64,000 bases of DNA from contig CM028908.1 of assembly GCA_016801845.1 (NCBI GenBank), positions 21,029,047 through 21,093,046 of the forward strand, read 5' to 3'. The notes under the pieces were generated by a model. It ran no database searches, had not been told where the DNA came from, and worked only from the letters and a program-made list of their open reading frames with translations. Source of the stretch: Polydactylus sextarius. Its lineage: Eukaryota; Chordata; Actinopteri; Polynemidae. The position numbers and the translations under genes are program-made. Below are positions 39,321 through 51,700 of the stretch, in pieces (within the stretch, counting starts at the first letter, position 1; each line of letters opens with the position of its first letter).

Positions 39321-39913
39321 TTAACAGTGATGTTTAATAAGCTACAGTGGGTTTGTGTAATGAAATGTAATGTAAAATACTGGTGCATTTAATAACATTT
39401 TAATAACATTTAAATTACACTTTAACTGATTAACACGTATCAGGTCATTTCAAAACATTGTAAGAAAGAGAACGATTTCGTGACAAACCATCATTTCAAA
39501 TAAATGAAAATTAACTACAATTGTAACCGTCACTTCAAACTGTCACTGCAAAAAACAAATTGATTAATATTAATCATTTTGAGACTCTTTTATACTGAGA
39601 ACTTCTGTCAGGATCTTATCGTTACATATAAAAATATCATATCACTGTTTTAAAATAATTAATTGAAAAGGCCCTGACTCAGGAGCTTCAGGGGTTATGG
39701 GCTGTGAAGTAGCCGTGATTGGACGGGCTGATTTCAAACTGGGATTAAAGCCATTCGCAAGAGCAGCTCCAATCCTTTTTAAACACGCTGGCAAAAGACT
39801 GACATCGGCAACAACTCAGGGGCCTGGAGCCAGTCTACACAAATACGGTTCTGGGTTTTTATTTATACAAAATAATTGCAATATTGGTCAGTAAAAATAC
39901 AATTAAACTTTTG

Positions 39914-39949
39914 CCCCCCCCTCCCCCCCCAAAAAAAACAAAAAAAAAA
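39914..39949. repeat. C-run / A-run asymmetric tract
   Basis: C8-T-C8 passes directly into A8-C-A10 on the plus strand. Both halves are long homopolymers, so this is also a likely assembly-error site. Confidence 0.9.
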
Positions 39950-40293
39950 CATTCAGAGCCATTCTGGTCCATTTTCTGTTCTATTTGTGTCTTTTATCAT
40001 TTGCATGCCTCCTCACTGACCTAAACAGTTGAATGCAAAACTGATGGAGGGATCTGATTCAAACTTGTTATGGTCTGGTAGAAATAAGCCTAACAGTCAA
40101 ATCTATCACTGTTTGGTGTCATTTCACAGAACTAACAGCACACGCATTACTGTATGAAATAAGAGATGGGTTAGTGGGTGGATTGCCACATACCCTGATC
40201 ACTGGTGCAGGACAGATTGGCACTCCATCCCTCCAATCAGAATACAGCTGAGAGTCTTGAAGGCAGGATCATAGGGGGTTTCAGAGAGGACAC

Positions 40294-40345
40294 AAACACA
40301 CACACACACACAGAGTGAGTGAGAGAGAGCGAGAGAGAGAGAGAA
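40294..40345. repeat. Compound (CA)n(GA)n microsatellite
   Basis: About nine CA units, then GTGA, then about twelve GA units with a CGA interruption. Same arrangement as the TG/AG compound at 15058. Confidence 0.93.
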
Positions 40346-41000
40346 GGAAGGAAGGGGAAAGATACAACGATTACAAACAGGAAGTGAAAGGTGGGGAAAG
40401 CCCCTACCCTGGTCCACTGAGCCCACATGTACAGAAATGACATAACAACTGGCAAAAGTAAACGTGATCGTCTTCAGCCACAAGTACATGACACATTATG
40501 ACACACTGATTCCTGATGGCATCTCCTGTCCTATATGCATATCAAGTTAGCTTTCTTTCATATCTGAACATGCAGATAAGAATCTGTGACAGACGCTTAA
40601 TGTGAAATACGAGCAGAGCTGTTTGTATCACATTGACTGGTCTCACGTCTCACACAGGCACAAGCACACGGTCATAAATTTACCCTTCCTTAACCTGTGA
40701 TATCAAACAAACAAAAAAACACGCAGTTTTGATTAATGTGGGCACATGTGATGTCATTCACAGTTAGAAAATGAACAGTATAATGGATGAACTCAATTAA
40801 AACAATTTAACAGTTAGTCTCGAAAAAAAAAAAGTCATTCAGGCAACGTTTTACCATGACTTAATTAAAGGCATTGTTGTGGGATTAAAAATTCAACTTC
40901 AGTGATTTTGTTAACATAATTGTAATGAGCTGCGGTGACACAGTAACGCTGGTTCATTTCTGCAACTTACAATTTTAACTCCAATTTCTTTGTTCGCTGA

Positions 41001-41025
41001 TAAAATAAATAAATAAATAAATAAA
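41001..41025. repeat. (AAAT)n microsatellite
   Basis: Six AAAT units. Confidence 0.93.
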
Positions 41026-41913
41026 GTCAAGCAGTGGTAACTTAATGAAATTAGTTTGATGGCTTAATATCTTTCAGCCTATGTGTTAACGCGTACTTCG
41101 CAGCATGAAGTTCTTCAGCATGTAAATTCTATTTCTGATGGAAACTATTCAATTAAGTCATGGTTGTTTCCTCTCCTATGAATGTGAAAACACAGTAAAC
41201 CATGATGAAGATATAGATCAGATTCAGTTCTTAGTGTCGCACATTGATTATCTAACACTATCACTGAGCGCAGCCACACATGTCTTTATACTGACTTATA
41301 GAAAGTGACAACAGCCGCTAAAAATGTTAATTAATGCAGAAGTTACTCATAGTTTAAAGGCAGCAGAAAAACACTGTTTTAGTTGAATGAGTTGAATGAT
41401 TTACAATAATCCTACGGGAAAAAAACACATCAAAACGCTTTCGTTTTAACAGGTAATCAACTTAAAATCTTGTTTTTATCTTAGTAAATATTAAGAAGAT
41501 GCTGATCAAAAGACGTTTCAGATGGAGAGAAAATCTCATCACAGCTCAAGACGCTTTAACTTAAATACTGTTGATTTTTTTCTTCTTTAACTAAGAAAAA
41601 TAAAGACTTATCACGGCCATATTATACAGGTAACAATATTATAAATTGTATTACAGCTATGCTGACAATAACCATAATGAGATGAGAAATTTGATGTAAC
41701 AAAAAAAGTATGCTTTCACCAATATTCAACAGCATTCAAATAGTAACGGTGACCTACAAACCCTGCAGTTGTCTCCACCTTAGTAATAAAATAAATATTC
41801 AGAATATTACATGTTTTTTGTTTTGTTTTTTGTTTTTTTGTTTTTTTGACATTGACGATAAACAACTTGTGCCATTACAAAAAAATCTGTGACAAACTAG
41901 ACGTTATGTTTGT

Positions 41914-41931
41914 AAAAAAAAAAAAAAAAAA
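41914..41931. repeat. Poly-A tract
   Basis: A run of 18, 35 bp before copy 2 of the duplicated element. Confidence 0.95.
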
Positions 41932-41965
41932 GTTGTTGTTGGGCTCAAAAGTATTCATCTGTAGC

Positions 41966-41993
41966 CAGATAAACAAGTGGAAAGATGCTAATG
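41966..41993 (+). repeat. Duplicated non-coding element, copy 2
   Basis: Identical over 28 bases to 30786-30813, same orientation, 11.18 kb away. In this copy the weaker downstream similarity runs into a perfect POU octamer (atgcaaat, 42016-42023). Two related elements at one locus are typical of a tandemly duplicated enhancer or of two copies of a dispersed repeat. The first is favoured because I see no other copy in the window. Confidence 0.6.
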
Positions 41994-43659
41994 ACTTCCA
42001 CATACGGTTCAGATCATGCAAATGAGCCAACAGAGAGATGGCTTCTGGTTTTGTCCCTGTCACAGAAGTCATGACTGCATGTGTGGCTTGTTGCCCATGA
42101 TATATGTGTGTGTGTGTGTGCGTCTTTGCTGTTTAATGTGGCTGTGTCTCCAGCAGCAGAGCAAAGCAATTCAGCTCCCAGTTAATTGGCTTGCTCCATG
42201 AGAAAGCGTGTCAAAAACCAAATCTATAACTCTGTTTCTGTGTCTCGCGGTGTAGCTCTCCAACCAGACACAACAAACCACAGCCCCAATGTCCCAACTC
42301 CTCGTAATTCACCAGTGTGGAATTCAACTGCATTAGTGCAGCCGTTGTTTCCACAGCCTGTCCACATTCCTGGGCCTACCATCGGCCCCAGATAAGACCC
42401 TTCTGATTACTCGCTTGCATGCCTGTCATTACTCCCAAAAATATGTTGATCCCACAAGACACTACCCCCCCTCCTCTCTTTGGATTTATAGCTGCACCAT
42501 TGTTTGCCCCTGCCCCTCAAAAGGAACTTGCTTTTAAAGGTCCCCTAACTTCGGGGGCAACAACAGAAGGCATCAATGTCTTCGGCTGAACTTACACAAG
42601 CTTTGATGAGGAGATTCAGAAGAGATGAGATTCACGTGTGGTCTCACAAACGAGATGTTAAAATAGCATGGGAGTGCACACACTTAGGAGGTAGCTCTCA
42701 TTGTGGGTCTTTACTGCAAATTAATGAGAACTAATGAAAAAGTGGTTACGTTTTATAGGGTAATCTGTCCATTAAAAAAAAAAAAAAAGACTAAAGAACC
42801 AAACACTTTGAGATATACTGCATGCTAAGACGCCAAGATAAAGTTCAAAATTTTCACCTTCAGCAGTAAAGCATTCTCACTTTGTGGCCTTTTGCATGCC
42901 AGCTGCTCAACACTCAGCTCACTGCTGCTCTGGAAACATGTGGTTGTAATCCCCCCCCTTTTCACTCAAATTACAAACTATGTCAGTTTCTGAAGAAACT
43001 CCACTTTAAGCCACTTTGCAGCATGTGTGTTAATTGCCACTCATTTGTGAGTTTCCAGGCAATTTAGACAGGTATTTGAAGCTGTCTGTCCTTGTTGAGG
43101 AGGATGTGTAGGGGCTGAAATTAGCTTCCAGCAGGTGCTATAATCTATACAGATCACCTGCTGTATGTTTGATAACCTCAGGGAATTGAATACAAAAATA
43201 GAAGATAAAGTGTTTGTTGCATGCTGTTGTTGTTTGCTCCACGTTAAGCTTCATCCCTGCTCATGATCCACAACAAAGGCTTTCAATCAATAAGGCTTCA
43301 GAGAGACATATTACAGCCAAATCTGAACATGTCATCTCAGTGCCTCAACAACTTAAAACAGAAAACAAATGCACTCATCTTTTTGTTCTTTGAAGTCGGC
43401 TATATCGCTGTTTTATATAAATGTCTATAGCATAGTCATGCTAGATTGCATAATGATTAACAACAGGGAAGTTGTGCAAGCTTTTCAAAATCATCAACAT
43501 CAAGGAAATCTGAGAGCAAAGAAGGCGACTGTCACAGGAAATCGCAGATAAACAACAAATAATATTACAAAAGAAAACAGAGACAGTCCACTTCATTTCC
43601 CACTCAGGTATTAGAGAGACTGCGACTGAGCTGAAGGGACGTTGGTGCTGTATCGGATC

Positions 43660-43880
43660 AATGGCTTGACCCATTAAGACACCACTCCCAGTACCTCATC
43701 TAATAAGAGCTGGTCTTTGGGAACACCCCTGGCTGACCCATGCTGCTGGGGACTATTACAAGAGAGTGGTCTTTCAGGGCCGACGCCCACTTGACCCGGT
43801 AGCGTAAAGACATGGAGGAGATCCACATGATTTAAACTCCTTCCCAAGACGTGCTGACAAGGTTAGAGGGTCAACACAGA
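43660..43880. promoter_or_regulatory. CNE-like block
   Basis: About 200 bp of balanced, non-repetitive sequence without a supported exon structure between AT-rich flanks. I interpret it as a possible regulatory element; no specific factor site stands out. Confidence 0.2.
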
Positions 43881-44803
43881 CATTAACAGGTCAGCGTGTG
43901 GCCCACTTGGGAACAATTACTCCCAGTCACAGCTAAGTGGACACTTGATTGAACACGACGGAGGCAGGACACACTTCCCACAGATAACAATCCCCAGAGC
44001 CATTTAGGATAAAAAGCTCTTGTGATACAGCCTTTATGGGCAAAATTCATCTTCCTTTTCCCTTTTAAAAGAATGTGAGAGTGTGATAGAGAGCCATTCT
44101 CTGGAAGAGATGAGTCTCTCAAAGCATTACCATTTTCTAGCAATACTAATAGCTGCTTATGACACAGAAACAATTACAAGGTGACTGGGAGAAAAAGCTA
44201 AACAATGGGACGAGCTGTTAAGATTTCATTTTTCATCCAAGAGACAAAAATATAACAAAAGTAGGAGTATTGTCTAGCAGTGGACTCTGACAGAATCCTC
44301 ATATTTTACGATCAGGTTCAAAACGACAGCAGCAAAACTAGACCCAAAGTAAAACATGCCCCAATAAATCTCTCATCTCTAATTAACTGTGTGGGTGCTG
44401 CAGCTTTTTGTGCCGTTCAACCTTTAACCTACTGACAGTTTGACCTCTCTCCCACAACATGACGAAAAAAACTTTGCCTTGAACATCTGGTGTCATGCGT
44501 AGACACAGCAACAAACACCCTCCCCACCTCTGAGTTGTTTCATGTCACAACTCAACAACAATCAGTTTGTGTGCTTCACCATTATGTGTGGGTTAAACAT
44601 ATTCTGTAGAGGAAGGAGAAAACTAAACAGATGTTTGGGGGTAGCTACTACCGATAATATAGCAAACTAAGTAACGTGCATCTCTGTGTAAAATGGTCAC
44701 TCTTGTCCTTTAGTCTCTTCGCACACAAATAGGGCTTATCGATTCGCCAACACATTTCCCAGCATTTGCATAAGCCATGTGTTGTTTGTGGTATTGTTTT
44801 GTG

Positions 44804-44820
44804 TTTTTTTTTTTTTTTTT
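44804..44820. repeat. Poly-T tract
   Basis: T run of 17. Confidence 0.93.
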
Positions 44821-45739
44821 CTGGGTCTTTGTTTATTTATTTCTCTGCGTCGGAAAATCAGTTCCACATTGTCCCTCGATCTGCAGCGGTGGCTGGTGCT
44901 GCAGCTGTTGGTTGTTAGTGGCTGGAGATGACACAGTTCACCACTTCTCCAAGAGACAGCCAGCCCAGAGACCGGCACAGCTGCAGAGCAGGAGGGAGAC
45001 TGCAAAAAAACATGGAGAGACTGAGGCACAGCTCATCACTCTCCCTGCTCCCTCTTGCTCTCACTCTCTCTCTTTTCTGAGGAACTAAGAAGCCTGACTT
45101 TAGTAGAGAGAGAGAAAAAAAAAGACTCCTGCAGAGAATCTCTCTCCCTTGTCTCTCTATCCCGCCCTCCTCATTAATGGGATCTTTTTCGATTCATTTA
45201 GGACCCCTGAGATGCAACCTTCTGAAGAAATCAGCACAGTTGATACAACATTCATCCGTCTGCACTTGCAGAGAGTAAAAGCAACAGGCTCACCGTCTGA
45301 CCAATTGGTTGTTGTGGCAGTCAGCTTTATTCCCCAGGACCGTTTTGTAACCAAGTGGGCATCATGTGAATACCATCTGGGTACCACTTATTTAAAGCTG
45401 GCAGTAGTCCCGTGGCAGCCAGCCTGGCAATGAGGAGAAGGGAATAAATTGCATCATTTACTTAACATGCATTTACCGTTGTGCCCGTTAAAAGCCCATG
45501 ACTAAATAATTTGTTTTTTTCGGGTGCCAGTTTCTGCCGTCAGCCAATTTGCGTTCCACGTGTGACAGACACAGCGACTGTCAAAGGGCTGATAAAGGAG
45601 GTATCGAGATGTTAACCACATGAAATCGCATTTACCACCAAGTATATTAACAGCACTCAATCCATTTACACCAAAGAAATCTCCCAGTGCGTTATGCACT
45701 GCACAGAACCCATAAACAGACAATAAACACATTGTAATT

Positions 45740-46160
45740 ATAATGCCAACTCTTTAATTACGTGTGTCATTTGGGGATGGTCGAGCTCACTAATTGTCAC
45801 AGTGATGTGAAAGGATTGGGGGAGGCAAGAAGGAGATCAAGCCTCGGGCCCAATGAGAACCATATTCCCCACTCTCCGAGCGTGTTAGAAGGCAGAAAAT
45901 TCAATTGGCATGGTTCCAAAGAAGAACAGTCCAAACAGCCTTAATCAGCGGGGACAAACTCCATGCAAATCATTTACATTAGCACGAGTAGAAAGAGCTG
46001 GAAAATATCTAAGGTTTCACTCCACAACAACATGAAAGCAAAGAAAATCTTCGCCTCCTGGAACGTCACTGCCAGGTGTCCTGGTAATAAAAAGGGGCAG
46101 TTACAGTTGCCACAAACGAATCATTTACTATCTGAAGAGACATAAAAGGGGGTTAAATAG
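45740..46160. promoter_or_regulatory. CNE-like block with octamer
   Basis: A 400-bp non-repetitive stretch with ttaatta (45754-45760), an exact octamer (45963-45970) and other AT-rich cores between GC-balanced segments. Two 60-codon open frames on the plus strand overlap it but show no protein-like signal. Enhancer role is inferred from composition. Confidence 0.3.
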
Positions 46161-48409
46161 GGATGAATATCCAATTTGTTTTTTGTTGTCATTATTTTAG
46201 GGCAATTCACTTCTACAAAGAATGAGAATAACAAACTGTAATCTAATTATATTGCTAGTTAACAGTAGACTGATGTGTGGACTGAATGCCTCCACAGACC
46301 AGTCAACTTGAAGCTCACGTTCATGCTTGTGAATTTATACAGTCATCATAGTCTCGACATGTGCACTCTCAATTTGTGTCACTGTTTCGGTGTTTGACCA
46401 AATATGAAGTATGGTCACAATCTCCTCTTCTGTGAGATACTATGTTCTGGCACTGGCCACATGCACTAAAAGTTCCACAGTTGACTTTCTATGTAGACAA
46501 TTTTTTAACATTACTATTTGGTGTGAATTCTATTCTCGCTCTGCTGACTTTGATTAAACCATTGGTTTGGATTGGTAAGTAGATAAATGTTAATAATAAT
46601 AATGTTAATCCGTTTTATTATGTTATGTTATAGGGTAAATCAGTGAGAAAATAGCTTTTATGCAATGTGTCTAAAAGACCTACAATTATCATATTTGCTA
46701 TTTATTGAAGCAACAATGTGTGTGAGCAAGTGGAGTGGGTGATGTGATGTTTAATATGATATTAATGAACGATGGCCTTAGACACCTAGAGGAATTAAAG
46801 AGATAATAAGCTTGAGATAATGGTATGGAAAAATCTCACGTGACAAATGTATAAATTCTCAGAGTAATCTTCAGTGTGTATTGTAAATTTAGCTGTTTTA
46901 GCTCTGGGTCACTAGTGGACTCTGTTGTAACTGTTGTTAAGCCAAGACCAGTACAGCTGCTGTTTTCCACGATCAAGTACTTTTCAAAGCCACACTGTAG
47001 TTCAAGGAGCTTAGTACCTGAAAGCACTTGACCACATGAGAAAACAAACTACACAGTGTTTTATTTGTTATCTTCATCTACTCAAAGTTATTTTGGACCT
47101 GAGCAGGAACACTTTATATAACTAAATGCATCCTTTAGTGATACAAACTAACAGTGACTGTGACATAATGGACAACTGTCTTCTGTAATTTAGTGATCAC
47201 CTCTTTATATTTTAACTTTCAGATTTAACTGTTGCTGAGGAAAGGAAGGTTACACCTGTCAGTGATTGTACTGTCTGTTTGGGCAAGAACTTGTTTTTGC
47301 AAGTCTGATCACATGATCAGGAATATTGCTGCTTATTTGTGGATCAGAGTCCAAACAAGACGTGAATGGCCTTGGATGACATCCAGTATTAGCCTATATA
47401 GTATATTGTATACTGACAGTGAATGTTGGGGACAAAGATCACGGAGTGAGTTGGTGAAACTGTCATGAGTACAGTACACCCTGAAAACACACATTTCTCA
47501 GATGAATCATCAGACAAGCGATGAGAAATGTCAGTTAAGTAATGAGAAACTGTCTCCGCCATTGTTTACATATTGACTGGCACTATGTGGTTGGCCCTGA
47601 TGAGAACAACACACAGTCTCTAAGAGCAATGATCTCACTTGGTGGAAAAAGAGCTGTCACTGTGAATCTGGTAGGAGGGTGTGGCATCGCAATCAATGAA
47701 GGTGGAGAAACACAAACAAAACACATCTATTACTGGTTCCACGGCATGAAATCATACATTAGCCGAGCTGCTTCTGAAACAGTCAATCCTCCACCAGTTA
47801 CTCTACAATTTACTGTTGAAATTGTTCTCACCTCTGCTTTTTCCATCCCTGTGTCTATATGAGGTTCAACTGAACACTTCACTGTGCCCCACGAGGTCTT
47901 TTACAACAGCATGGCTGTTGATAAAAGAGATCTGCGAGAGAAAGAGCGCATGAAGGATACTGAGTTTTCATCTACTATCCATCTCCTGTTCTAATGCAGC
48001 CATTATGCTCTAAAAAGAGACTGCTCATCTATTCATTTTATGAGACATTTGAAAAAAAGATGACACTGCAAGAGGGCTGGGCGGAGTGATTAAAATTCTT
48101 TGAATTAGCCCTTCAATCACTGCATACAATTGTGTATAAAGTACACAGAAATGCACTCAAAAGCCTGGCCCAACTCCTCTCTGTAGTAGGATATGAAAAG
48201 ATTGATTTACTCATTTCTCACAGCGAGGAATTGATTGGTCAACACATTAAAAGCTTGTACATCATACACTCCATATACACAACATGAAAAAGCTTTTCGG
48301 AAAAATATCCGATAGCTCAGAACAGCTGATTGCTTAAACTGCACCATGTTTCCAGTATTTACAACAGGTGTAGTGAATTTACAACAAAAGGTTGTAAACA
48401 GTAAATGAT

Positions 48410-48587
48410 AAACCGGTAACAGTAGCAGGTCGAGACGAGAGCCACTGTGGAACATGATGAGCGCGAGGCACTTTGATGTCACTTGTCAGCGTCACTCTCA
48501 TTTTCTTCCTCGATTTCTCGTAGACCTCGTTCACAATACGGGGCAACACCGGAATAATGTGAATCATTTCAAAGAGATGGCATCGCT
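48410..48587 (-). pseudogene. Exon-like open frame, unrecognised
   Basis: On the minus strand a T-rich acceptor (TTTTATTTTTTTCACAAG) precedes 48587. A single frame stays open for about 68 codons; the other two stop within 8 codons. The peptide begins RCHLFEMIHIIPVLPRIVNE and continues with VYEKSRKKMRVTLTSDIK, with balanced, protein-like composition. The local sequence has more CpG than its surroundings. No clear donor ends the frame. It could be a true exon of the inferred leftward gene, a fragment of a processed copy or transposon, or chance. I know no matching family. Confidence 0.2.
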
Positions 48588-48713
48588 CTTGTGAAAAAAA
48601 TAAAATGTTCAAAATAATAAATAACTGGAATGAATGGACGAAAGAAAGTTACAAGGACATTTTAACAAAATACTGCTATTAATAATAAGTCAGAATAATT
48701 TTCAGCTATACAC

Positions 48714-48738
48714 AAAAAAAAAAAAAAAAAAAAAAAAA
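48714..48738. repeat. Poly-A tract
   Basis: A run of 25. On the plus strand it is preceded by ordinary sequence without a recognisable SINE body, so it is not clearly a retrotransposon tail. Confidence 0.95.
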
Positions 48739-51700
48739 CACTAATTGAATTTGATAAACATAAATAAGAGAATAGACAGAATGTGAAATGAGTTTGGGTC
48801 ACTTTACACAAAACTACACACACGTCACCACTGACATGGAGTTGACCTCTAGTTCACAGAGACGCATTCTATTCACAGCGTTGCTACCGTGCAGAATTAG
48901 ACTTTTTCTCATGGTTTTTACTCTAGTACCTGGAACAAAATAAGCACTAAATAAAGTTTCAGTTCCAGTTTAGGTTTTCTCTCATACTCACCCACTCATA
49001 TACTCTTTCTTTTGCTCTATCTCCGTCTTTGTGTTGGCCTTTTATTTTTAGACGACTAGTCACTTAAATAAATGTCTCGCAAAAGCCACAATAACATTTA
49101 ATGTGAGTTTCCACCCCCCGATATAAAACGCTGCCATTCGACCATTCATAAAGAAGCAGCGCTGCATCGGGGTCATGGAGCTAAGTCAGTGTTAACCCGT
49201 TCAGATTAAGTGAAAATGCTGGTTTATGAAACAGATATTCAAGAGCTTATGTGTTTGTTTGTGCCGTTGTACAAAAGCTCATCAGTGAACCGCAGCAGGT
49301 TTATCTCCTACTGCTGCTGTCTTTTCCACATCACTGTAAACACTCATTTTGTTTTTGACAGGTCACCTTTAACACACAAGCTACTTGTGTGTTTTTGCTG
49401 CCGCCGCTATGTCACCTGACTATCAGTGTGTGTGTGTGTGCATGCGCGCGTGCACGTGTGCATTTACTGTCAAGACATAAGCACATTGTTCTTATGAAAC
49501 AACACAAGAACGACACCTCCCATGATTATTGAAACTGAACTTGGTGTCACTTGACAAACAATTTTTATTTGAAATTTAAAACGGATTACTACTTAACCTC
49601 ATACGATCATATAAGCTGCACCATAAAAATGTTTTACAGTTCATATGAGAAGTAACAAATGTATGGAAACAGCACATTCAGCCACTTGAGATTGTGACAG
49701 TAACGTCAGTAGTGGCACAGCAGGGGGACACTATCCCCTCTTACATAACAAAGCTTCGATATTTCCCAGTTTGCTGCTGCTGACCATCTCAAACCGTCTC
49801 GTTCAGGGCACAGATCACTGCGCTCTCTGCTGTGCCTTTCTGATGAGACCTTTGTGCGACTGGGCGGCAGCCGCTGTGGCTGTCGCCTGCCGTCGAAAAA
49901 GGGACTTTACACACATCCGCAGCCTGTGATGCTGAGCCACTCTGTGAAAGCCACATATGTGTCACACCTGACAAGGATCTTTTGTGTGGATATCAACATC
50001 AAGCTGACGTGGTAAACATAAGACTCAAAATACAGCGCAAGCAGCAAAACCGCATTGGGCCGAATATTACTACAAAAATTCTTGTCATCAGACTTTGAAA
50101 TTCTCTGCCATCATTTAATGAGTGCGTGCTAATAGCAAAAGTAGTGGGCTGGAGAAGGACGAGCTGTAGCCATAGCTGTTTTTATCCAGGGATGTGTTGA
50201 GCCAATTGGCAATAATAATCAAATTGATGTTTGGAAACTGGGCTTGGACTTGAACTCATTATGGCCTTTTGGCATGAAACTGAAATTTTAATATTGAAAT
50301 AGCTTCTGATAAAACAACATCTGAACACAACCTCATTCTTTTCCTCTGGCAAAAACAATCTAGAGCAGAGTAAGCCAAGACATCGTGCCATAACCTGAGA
50401 GAGAATCTTACTCAAAGTACCAAATGTTATCTGCCGTGATTAGTTAAAAATGTGACCTGTTACTATTATCCCACATAGAGAAGAATGAATGAAGCACTAT
50501 ACGGTTATTGCTAAACTATTAGAAGAAATTTTACTATGACTATACATCAGGCAAGTTCTTTTTTATTTTGACAAAACTGTATTTGTTTAAAATGACACTT
50601 TATAATCACAAGATAAAGCAAGAATAATAACTGAATCATCACCCAGCCCACACCCAAGTGGAAATCATAACCCAAAATCTAACTGCGTCTTTAATCACAA
50701 AAATAACAGGGACAAAGTGTTTATCTAGTCTGCACATGTAGCAAATGGTTAGCCATGCAATTCCATTCAAGGCTAATCTATTGACCGAAGTGATAAACAA
50801 AAAAAAAAGAAAAAAATTGACTCTTGTGAAAATAACCATCTCCAACTGAGTGGTTTGGGAATGGAGCCCCACCCTGTTTACAACGGTGAGAACAAAAACA
50901 AACTCCCTCCAAGGAGCCCGTGCAAATGCAAGTCACACTCCAACCAATACAGGCAAACAACAACAACGTCTGAGGATCTACTGGGAGAGCGAGCTATCAA
51001 ACAACAGCACACAAACAAGGTGTGCATCTCTACACGTTTGAGGGAGCTGAGCGGGAGAGTGAGAGAAAGTGTCTGTGAGAAAAAAGAGAGAGAGAGAAAG
51101 CGAGAGTCGGTGTGAAAGTGGAATTGAGTAGCAAACAAAGTCAAATACCACCCCCACCACCCAGTCGCAGGTCAACTGAATCATCAGGAGTCAGGGAAGA
51201 CACCGTCACCGCCTTCCACGAATAGCTGACAAAACCACATCAGTGTGACTTCACCGTTGCAAACCCAGTAGCTGGAGAACACTCTCCCTCAATATCCAGG
51301 GGACTCTGACTGAAGAGGTAATGAATCTCAGTTAGCAAGGGCATTATCAGTGAATGAACTACATCATCAGGAGGGACTCCAAATCCATGAGGCCCTTACA
51401 TCCACTGGCCTTTTAATACTGCTATTAACCGCTCAGACACACTGGTAACAATTGTAGTCAGGAAAAAGCAAAAAGATAAAAGTATTTTGTGTGTGTGTGT
51501 GATCTCATGCTGTACATCATCACAGTAAACAATGAGACTGTATAAGGGACACACAGCCAATTAGCCATCTCCGCTCTCCACTGTCAAGTGTTTAAACAGC
51601 CAGCTAGGATGATAATAGTAACCTGCATACTTTCATCTGTGCTCCAGACTCATCAGCGAGGCAGCACCTCCGCTGAAGCCTTGCACTGCATCTTGGGTAA

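Noticed and set aside
40199..40489. 96-codon minus-strand frame with a donor-like GTATGT nearby
   Set aside because: The frame depends on the CA/GA compound tract and the remaining peptide has no protein-like support.
47542..47862. 106-codon plus-strand frame starting at ATG
   Set aside because: No recognisable motif, no CpG or promoter context and no splice partner; length is expected by chance in 64 kb.
48714..48738. A25 run as a retrotransposon tail
   Set aside because: No SINE or LINE body or target-site duplication is visible next to it.
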